The notes under the pieces are model-generated. The model saw nothing but the letters and a program-made list of their open reading frames with translations, made no database searches and was not told where the DNA came from. From an uncultured Eubacteriales bacterium (GTDB taxonomy: Bacteria > Bacillota > Clostridia > Oscillospirales > Acutalibacteraceae): a DNA stretch of 38,874 bases. Position numbers and translations under genes: made by a program. Below, in pieces: positions 33,588-38,874 of this stretch (position 1 is the stretch's first letter; the number at the start of each line of letters is the position of its first letter). Location of the stretch: NCBI GenBank assembly GCA_900315465.1, contig OMZF01000047.1:1-38874 (forward strand), in the 5' to 3' direction.

Positions 33588-35213
33588 TTATAACAGCGGT
33601 GCAAATAGTTTAATTACAGCACCCACAAGTTTCACGTAGATTCTTTCTTTTTTTATTGTTTCATAAGTAACCTTGCGGCATTTGTTAAGAGTAAAACTAA
33701 AATCCTTTCTTATATCCTCAAGGCATGATACTCCGTGCATATAAACAGCACATTCAAAATGATGATAAAGACTTCTGTAATCAAGATTTATAGTTCCGAC
33801 CACTGCCTTTATATTATCACTCAGAAATACTTTTGCATGAACAAAACCGGGGGTATATTCATACACTTTTACTCCGGAATCAAGAAGTACACGATAATGT
33901 CTTTTTGCCAGATACCATACAGCCTTTTTATCGGGTATACCGGGTAAAATAAGCCGTACATCCACTCCCCTTTCCGCTGCATGACAAAGTGCAGTCCTCA
34001 TTTCATCATCAAGTATCAGATACGGTGTCATTATATAAACATAATCCTGTGCGGTATAAAGAATATCCATATATACCCTCTCCGCTATCTTACTTTCATT
34101 CAGAGGAGATTCTGCATAAGGAATAACATAGCCCCCTGCCTTTTCATCATTTTCATAGTGATTAAAATATTGGCTGAAATTTTCCGGACGTTTTTCCTTT
34201 ACGTTCCACATCTGCAAAAACATAAGGGTAAGGCTGTCCACAGCAGGCCCTTTAAGCTTTACAGCTGTATCTTTCCAGTGACCGAACCTTTCGATACGGT
34301 TTATATATTCATCCGCAAGATTAATCCCTCCGCAGAAAGCGGTTTTTCCGTCTATTACAAGTATCTTGCGGTGGTCACGGTAATTATACGATGATGTGAC
34401 AACAGGTTTTACCGGCTCCCACATTTTAGCCTTGATCCCATATCTTGCAAGTCTTTTCGGATAATAGTAGGGCAAAGTAGAAAATTCACAGGTTCCGTCA
34501 TACATAACTCTCACATCTACTCCGCATTTTGCTTTACGGGCAAGCACATCAAGCACATTTCCCCACATATAACCTTCCTCAATAATGAAGTATTCAAGAA
34601 AGATGAATTTTTCTGCCTTTTCAAGTTCTTCAAGCATAGCTGGAAATTTCTCTTCACCCAAAGGATAATATTCAACACTTGTATTATTATAAACGGGGCA
34701 GTTGTCTATCTTATACAGATATTGTGCAAGTGAAGCTGAATCATGTGATTCTTTTTTGAGAGAATTCAGAGTTTCTTTATTCTGAATAAGCATTCTTCTG
34801 GTATTTTTAATAAGCAGATTAAGTCTTTTTTTGATTGAGCGATGCCCTACCTCTATTTTTGTCCATATATAGAACATTGTTCCGAGATACGGCATTGTAG
34901 AAATAAGCAGCATCCATGAAAGCTTGGCTGTGGAATCCATACGGCTGTTAAAAAGTATTATCAGAACAATAAGCTCTATTATTGTTGTTCCGCCTATCAT
35001 ATAATAGTCAAGAACCACACCGAAAAAAACACTGAGTATAAGCATGAAAAATGCTTGTATAAGCAGCCAGATAAGAACAAATATCAACGGACTGAATATT
35101 ACAGAAAAAATGCCTCTTTTCCAGTATTTTGCCAATCGCAGACCATTTTCTCCGTTTGGTTTTCTTCTGAGAGTATATTTTTTTTTACTTTTGACCTGAT
35201 TTTCCTTTTTCAT
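33588..35213 (-). CDS. cls: Cardiolipin synthase (phospholipase D family)
   Basis: It condenses phosphatidylglycerol molecules to cardiolipin at the inner leaflet. 541 aa. N-terminal membrane helices (about 34-64 and 75-115) precede two HKD catalytic motifs: HRKILVID (His281, Lys283, Asp288) and HAKVFLSD (His459, Lys461, Asp466). GGGAG precedes the ATG by 7 nt. It is the last gene of the operon that begins with the ABC ATPase, 21 bp after the methyltransferase, and is followed by a mobile repeat with no clear terminator. Confidence 0.95.
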   Translation of the reverse strand: MKKENQVKSKKKYTLRRKPNGENGLRLAKYWKRGIFSVIFSPLIFVLIWLLIQAFFMLILSVFFGVVLDYYMIGGTTIIELIVLIILFNSRMDSTAKLSWMLLISTMPYLGTMFYIWTKIEVGHRSIKKRLNLLIKNTRRMLIQNKETLNSLKKESHDSASLAQYLYKIDNCPVYNNTSVEYYPLGEEKFPAMLEELEKAEKFIFLEYFIIEEGYMWGNVLDVLARKAKCGVDVRVMYDGTCEFSTLPYYYPKRLARYGIKAKMWEPVKPVVTSSYNYRDHRKILVIDGKTAFCGGINLADEYINRIERFGHWKDTAVKLKGPAVDSLTLMFLQMWNVKEKRPENFSQYFNHYENDEKAGGYVIPYAESPLNESKIAERVYMDILYTAQDYVYIMTPYLILDDEMRTALCHAAERGVDVRLILPGIPDKKAVWYLAKRHYRVLLDSGVKVYEYTPGFVHAKVFLSDNIKAVVGTINLDYRSLYHHFECAVYMHGVSCLEDIRKDFSFTLNKCRKVTYETIKKERIYVKLVGAVIKLFAPLL

Positions 35214-35234
35214 ATTAAAGCTCCCTTTATCATG

Positions 35235-36284
35235 TCACTTACACACAGCATACATATTCAGATCCCATGCCGGAATATAAGGGTGCTGACGAAGTATTAT
35301 ATTATACTCCGGCTCAATCGTACTGAGCTGTAATGGCAATGAAAAAATATCTTCACTTCTGTGATATACTGCTATATTAAGTTTAGGCTTATCCCTTATG
35401 ATAGTTTTCACTCCACCCGTCAAAGCCAGTCTTTCACATCCCTCAACATCCATTTTTATATAGCTTACACGCCTTACACTGAATAATGTATCTATTTTGG
35501 TCACAGAAACTGTTTCACCATGACCTGCGGCAGAACCTCTGCCCTGTCCGCCTGAAAACGTAATATCCGCATCCTCACTCCATATCCCCATACGATAAAT
35601 ACGGATATTTTTCATATCTTTCACATGGGCTTTCAGTTTTGAGAATGTTTTCCTGTCAGGCTCAAGTGCTGTTATATGCGAATATCCTCCTGCATAATGA
35701 ATAAGCTCGTCAATAGTATCTCCCCTGTATGCACCGAGGTCGAGATAATTTTCATTATTTCTGAGTTTCAGAAAACTTTTGAACACTTCATCCTTTTCAC
35801 TGTATACACTGCGAAGATATGAAAGCTCACCTGTCAGCTTAAAAGCTATAACATTTTCGTATACACGCCTTGAAGTGTCGTCTGCAAACAAATTATATGC
35901 CCTTTCAATATCTGCACGATTTTCATTGTAAAAATCCATGCACCATATATTTTCACCATAAACCGGCACATCAACAGCCAATACCTTATGTCTCAGGGAA
36001 AGCGAAAAAATATGTTCCATCACATCGGGAAGTGATGTTCCGAAAGATATTATGATAATAAAATCTCCAAATTCTTTCTCGTGTGCGGAAACAGTCTTCA
36101 CAGTAAATTCATGAAACTTCTGTCCTCTTACAAAATTATCACTTGCCGCAATACCGCTTATTTTGATATTCCTCAGCTCAAGCTGATGTATTATCTTATC
36201 GGCACCGTTTCCCATGCCGTAAATAATTATTGGTTTATTTGTACGACTTAGTATTTCATAAACATCTTTTTCAGGTATATTCAT
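35235..36284 (-). CDS. FkbM-family SAM-dependent methyltransferase
   Basis: 349 aa, soluble. The first 110 residues form a Rossmann-like domain with IIYGMGNGADKI (20-31), similar to nucleotide-binding N-domains found on FkbM and sugar-modifying enzymes. The methyltransferase domain has motif I YLDLGAYRGDT (180-190), acidic motif II ALEPD (206-210) and KMDVEGCE (277-284). These proteins methylate sugars or other small molecules; the substrate here is unknown. It is packed 7 bp after the ABC permease and 21 bp before cls, which suggests a cell-envelope role. Confidence 0.85.
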   Translation of the reverse strand: MNIPEKDVYEILSRTNKPIIIYGMGNGADKIIHQLELRNIKISGIAASDNFVRGQKFHEFTVKTVSAHEKEFGDFIIIISFGTSLPDVMEHIFSLSLRHKVLAVDVPVYGENIWCMDFYNENRADIERAYNLFADDTSRRVYENVIAFKLTGELSYLRSVYSEKDEVFKSFLKLRNNENYLDLGAYRGDTIDELIHYAGGYSHITALEPDRKTFSKLKAHVKDMKNIRIYRMGIWSEDADITFSGGQGRGSAAGHGETVSVTKIDTLFSVRRVSYIKMDVEGCERLALTGGVKTIIRDKPKLNIAVYHRSEDIFSLPLQLSTIEPEYNIILRQHPYIPAWDLNMYAVCK

Positions 36285-36291
36285 TTATTTA

Positions 36292-37140
36292 TCAGCCCTT
36301 GATTTCCCTTTTATTTGTCATAAGAAGTGCAAGTCCTCCGAAAAGCAGAACATAGCCTGTGTTGACTATGATACTCACCGGTATGTTTGTACCTCCCCCT
36401 TCACCGCCGATAAAACTGAAAAAGCTAACCATTGTAGACATAGTTGAAGGCAGCCAGTACTGTGCAAAAACGTATACTATGCGATTAAGTGTTCTTACTG
36501 CTTCTTCATTTTCATGTAAAGCACTTGAGAACATACCGCATATCATCCATACTACTGTAAGCACCATACCAGGAACAAATATACCCAGAACTATGGCAAT
36601 ACCTGTTTTCTGTACCAGTTGAGCAAACATATAATAAAAAGCATGAAGTGCCATTATAATAAAGAACTGCTGCAAAGCATAAAGAAAAATATTATGGTTT
36701 TCACTTGGAGATAAAACTTCATTAATATTAAAGGCATTAATGTCCGCATTATCCGGACTCGAACCGAAAATAAGGCAGGAAAGAAATCCGAAAAGCATTA
36801 CTGCCAAATACAAAAGTACTGCTCCTGTAGCTGAAGCAAGAAATTTTGCAAAGAACAGACTGTTTCTTGAAAATCCGAGTGAATAAATAGTTTTTTCAGT
36901 TCCTCTTGCATGGTCTTCACATACAAATATAGAAGTAAATACTACTGTCAGAATAGAAAGATTCGCATACTGTACCATTGTAGTCATACAGGTATAGTAT
37001 GGTATTTTTTCTCCCTCTGAAATAGCAAGTCCCATAAGAAACATAATCATCACAAGCGGGGCTGCTACAACTCCCAGACATATATAAAGACTTGTTCTCC
37101 TGAAAAGTCTTCTGAATTCAAAATGAAGAAGATCACGCAT
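36292..37140 (-). CDS. ABC-2 type transporter permease
   Basis: 282 aa with about six hydrophobic membrane helices and a basic, short N-terminus (RDLLHFEFRRLFRR), as in lantibiotic- or bacitracin-type ABC-2 exporters. It partners the ATPase encoded immediately upstream, with which it overlaps by 8 bp. GGGAG lies 9 nt before the ATG. The substrate cannot be told from sequence; a peptide or lipid-linked compound is plausible. Confidence 0.88.
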   Translation of the reverse strand: MRDLLHFEFRRLFRRTSLYICLGVVAAPLVMIMFLMGLAISEGEKIPYYTCMTTMVQYANLSILTVVFTSIFVCEDHARGTEKTIYSLGFSRNSLFFAKFLASATGAVLLYLAVMLFGFLSCLIFGSSPDNADINAFNINEVLSPSENHNIFLYALQQFFIIMALHAFYYMFAQLVQKTGIAIVLGIFVPGMVLTVVWMICGMFSSALHENEEAVRTLNRIVYVFAQYWLPSTMSTMVSFFSFIGGEGGGTNIPVSIIVNTGYVLLFGGLALLMTNKREIKG

Positions 37141-38062
37141 ACTGTCCCACTCCCTTTCCTACATCCATAGTACCCATACGGGTAAGGAAATAATCTTCAT
37201 AGCTCACGGTATTCATTCCGAGTTCCGAAACCCAGATACCTGATTCAACCAACACCTTATTTACGGTTGCAGAACGATTTATATCAAAAACTATATCCAG
37301 CATATCATCTGATATCTGATACTGAGAAGGCCCGAACTTAGTACATATTATATCGGCAGCAGCTTTTGGGTCACTGCATCGTATTTTCAGACTTTTGGTA
37401 CATCTTTTTTCAAGCTCCGATGCGGTTATTTCTTCGATAAGAACACCTCTGTTTATTATTCCGTAAACCGTTGAAATTTTTTCAAGTTCTCCCAAAAGAT
37501 GACTTGAAATAAAAAATGTCACTCCCATTTCTCTGTTTATATACTGTATAAGATCTCTCATAGCTTTCATACCCATAGGATCAAGACCGTTTACCGGTTC
37601 ATCAAGCACCATAAGTTCTGGTCTGCCTAAAAGTGCGATAGCAATACCAAGACGCTGTTTCATACCGAGAGAAAAAGTTTTTACTCTTTTATTTCCGACC
37701 TCCGCCAGTCCTACCGCTCCCAACAGCTGCTGAATATCAGCATCTGTTCCTCCGCAGAGAATAGAAAATCTTTTCATATTTTCCCAAGCAGTAGATTCTG
37801 TATAGAGTCCCGGAGATTCTATAAGAGAGCCTACTTTTCTGAGGGAACTCCTGTTATCTGTTTTTCCGAAAAGCTCAACTTCTCCCGCGTTTGCTTTTAG
37901 AAGTCCCAGAACTACTTTCATAACAGTTGTTTTGCCTGCACCGTTAGGCCCGATAAATCCATAAATATCACCTTTACGGACATTAAGATTAAGAGTATTT
38001 ACAACTGTTACTGCTCCGAATTTTTTAGTAAGTCCGAGAGTTCGCAGCACATATTCACTCAC
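37133..38062 (-). CDS. ABC transporter ATP-binding protein
   Basis: 309 aa, cytoplasmic ATPase of the exporter. Walker A is GPNGAGKTT (38-46), the signature is SLGMKQR (131-137), and Walker B is LMVLDEPVNGLDP (about 150-162). A C-terminal extension of about 90 residues is typical of BcrA-like proteins of antimicrobial-peptide exporters. The start is GTG at 38062 with GAGG about 10 nt upstream. A strong promoter lies at 38110-38138. It leads the operon ATPase-permease-FkbM methyltransferase-cls. Confidence 0.93.
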   Translation of the reverse strand: MSEYVLRTLGLTKKFGAVTVVNTLNLNVRKGDIYGFIGPNGAGKTTVMKVVLGLLKANAGEVELFGKTDNRSSLRKVGSLIESPGLYTESTAWENMKRFSILCGGTDADIQQLLGAVGLAEVGNKRVKTFSLGMKQRLGIAIALLGRPELMVLDEPVNGLDPMGMKAMRDLIQYINREMGVTFFISSHLLGELEKISTVYGIINRGVLIEEITASELEKRCTKSLKIRCSDPKAAADIICTKFGPSQYQISDDMLDIVFDINRSATVNKVLVESGIWVSELGMNTVSYEDYFLTRMGTMDVGKGVGQYA

Positions 38063-38109
38063 TTTAACGTCACCTCACATTTTATTTAAGTATACATATC
38101 AATACGTCA

Positions 38110-38138
38110 ATTATAGCATATAACACAATAATCGTCAA
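38110..38138 (-). promoter_or_regulatory. Promoter of the ABC transporter operon
   Basis: On the minus strand there is TTGACG at 38133-38138, a 17-bp spacer, and perfect TATAAT at 38110-38115. The start is about 38103. It is back to back with the plus-strand promoter at 38182-38211. Confidence 0.8.
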
Positions 38139-38181
38139 TCAACACTCATACCACAAATTGACACTAAATTCAATTCAGATA

Positions 38182-38211
38182 TTGACATATTTAATTTAAT
38201 TGTACTATAAT
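38182..38211 (+). promoter_or_regulatory. Promoter of the zinc-ribbon repeat gene
   Basis: Perfect TTGACA (38182-38187) and TATAAT (38206-38211) with an 18-bp spacer. The leader to the ATG is about 86 nt and carries AGGAGG 5 nt before the start. Confidence 0.8.
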
Positions 38212-38303
38212 AATATGTATAGAAGAACTGTATTTCTTGTATAACTATTTCACATATAAGACTGTTTAAAGCAAAAAACATTTCAATATTACAGGAGGAA
38301 ATT

Positions 38304-38874
38304 ATGAAAAAATGTGCTAACTGTGGTACTTCTCTTCCAGACGGTGCTGTCTTTTGTACAATCTGTAATTCCACCGAATTCAAGGCAGAGGTCATGCCCG
38401 ATTTTAGCGGGCCTAAAAAAGAGAAGCCGAAGATCGAATATGACCAGTACGGCAGACCGATAGGACAAAATTATCAGCAGCCCGATCCACCCCAGCCTAC
38501 TGTTTTTCCTGAGCTTACCAATATGGGATACGGCAGCGGCTACAATGATGATTATTCAAGTGAATTTTCACAGCAGTTTCAACAACCTCAGTATATAGAA
38601 CAGTACAGCGGCTACCAACAGCAGAATCAGTACGGCGGTTATCAGCAGCAAAGTCAGTACGGCGGCTATCAGCAGCAAAGTCAGTATGGCGGCTATCAGC
38701 AGCAAAATCAGTACGGCGGCTATCAGCAGCAAAGTCAGTACGGCGGTTATCAGCAGCAAAATTCTCCTCAGCAATATCAATCATATCAACAGCAGCCTGT
38801 TCAGCAGGAATATCAGCCTTATGAACAGCAGCCTGTTCAGCAGGAATATCAGCCTTATGAACAGCAGCCTGTTC
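38304..38874 (+). CDS. Zinc-ribbon protein with Gln/Tyr/Gly tandem repeats (3' end outside window)
   Basis: ATG at 38304 after AGGAGG; the frame is open to the window end (190 complete codons). The N-terminus is a CxxC...CxxC zinc ribbon (CANCGTSL..FCTICN). A charged/proline linker leads to six copies of a 9-residue unit QYGGYQQQ(S/N) (38601-38762), then a 12-residue unit QQPVQQEYQPYE repeated to the edge. Such zinc-ribbon plus low-complexity proteins in Ruminococcaceae often end in a membrane domain, but that part is not visible. The Tyr/Gln/Gly composition is prion-like. Function unknown. It is divergent from the ABC operon. Confidence 0.8.
   Translation, partial: MKKCANCGTSLPDGAVFCTICNSTEFKAEVMPDFSGPKKEKPKIEYDQYGRPIGQNYQQPDPPQPTVFPELTNMGYGSGYNDDYSSEFSQQFQQPQYIEQYSGYQQQNQYGGYQQQSQYGGYQQQSQYGGYQQQNQYGGYQQQSQYGGYQQQNSPQQYQSYQQQPVQQEYQPYEQQPVQQEYQPYEQQPV
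38601..38762 (+). repeat. 27-bp coding tandem repeat, six copies
   Basis: Six in-frame 27-bp units encode QYGGYQQQ followed by Ser or Asn; the first is degenerate. Synonymous differences are few, suggesting recent expansion and possible length variation among strains. Confidence 0.9.
38790..38874 (+). repeat. 36-bp coding tandem repeat, at least two copies, cut by the edge
   Basis: Units at 38790-38825 and 38826-38861, with a third started at 38862, encode QQPVQQEYQPYE. The copies are identical in the visible part. Confidence 0.85.

Noticed and set aside
38515..38784. Minus-strand frames rich in repeated AAD/LLLIAAV units
   Set aside because: They are the reverse of the tandem repeats in the zinc-ribbon gene, which has a promoter, ribosome-binding site and zinc ribbon.

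Overview
The window comes from an AT-rich, low-GC Firmicute chromosome. It is most likely a Ruminococcus-type gut clostridium: Shine-Dalgarno sites are strong AGGAGG-like motifs, promoters are TTGACA-17-TATAAT, GalT is class II, and the nadB-nadC-hisS-aspS block looks clostridial. Genus is an inference from content. Almost everything is on the minus strand, so gene order is given from high to low coordinates.

Regions. (1) 1-131: promoter and 5' part of a structured RNA that leaves the window on the left. (2) 163-6192: galactoside operon with a GNAT/sugar-symporter chimera, GH36 alpha-galactosidase, galK and galT. The symporter is a truncated, frameshifted remnant, so the operon now seems to run from a GNAT promoter. 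(3) 6193-6753: gene-poor scar with a hairpin and a decayed small gene, possibly a transposase start. (4) 6754-27749: a 12-gene, 21-kb co-directional cluster behind one very good promoter. (5) 27802-33396: nadB-nadC-hisS-aspS with its own promoter and terminator. (6) 33455-38138: ABC ATPase, ABC permease, FkbM-type methyltransferase and cardiolipin synthase operon, followed by a small mobile repeat. (7) 38182-38874: divergent gene for a zinc-ribbon protein with Gln/Tyr/Gly tandem repeats, cut by the window edge.

The central cluster is the notable part. In transcription order it encodes: a membrane-anchored vWA protein with an external MIDAS domain and a cytoplasmic coiled coil; a TRAFAC-like (double-GTPase type) GTPase; a 1516-aa GAP1-like partner; a membrane FHA protein; an enlarged SEDS (FtsW/RodA) protein; a class B PBP; a PP2C phosphatase; a Ser/Thr kinase; a second vWA protein; a 189-aa protein that may be a degenerate vWA fold; an 840-aa protein that looks like a catalytically dead transglutaminase-like/SF1-helicase relative; and a single-pass membrane protein. 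The FHA-SEDS-PBP-PP2C-kinase core resembles the actinobacterial fhaB/pstP/rodA/pbpA/pknB operon. The first three genes resemble the vWA/double-GTPase/GAP1 set proposed as a conflict (defence-like) system. My inference is a phospho-regulated, GTPase-gated machine coupled to septal or lateral peptidoglycan synthesis. Whether it serves defence, cell division or envelope stress cannot be decided from sequence alone.
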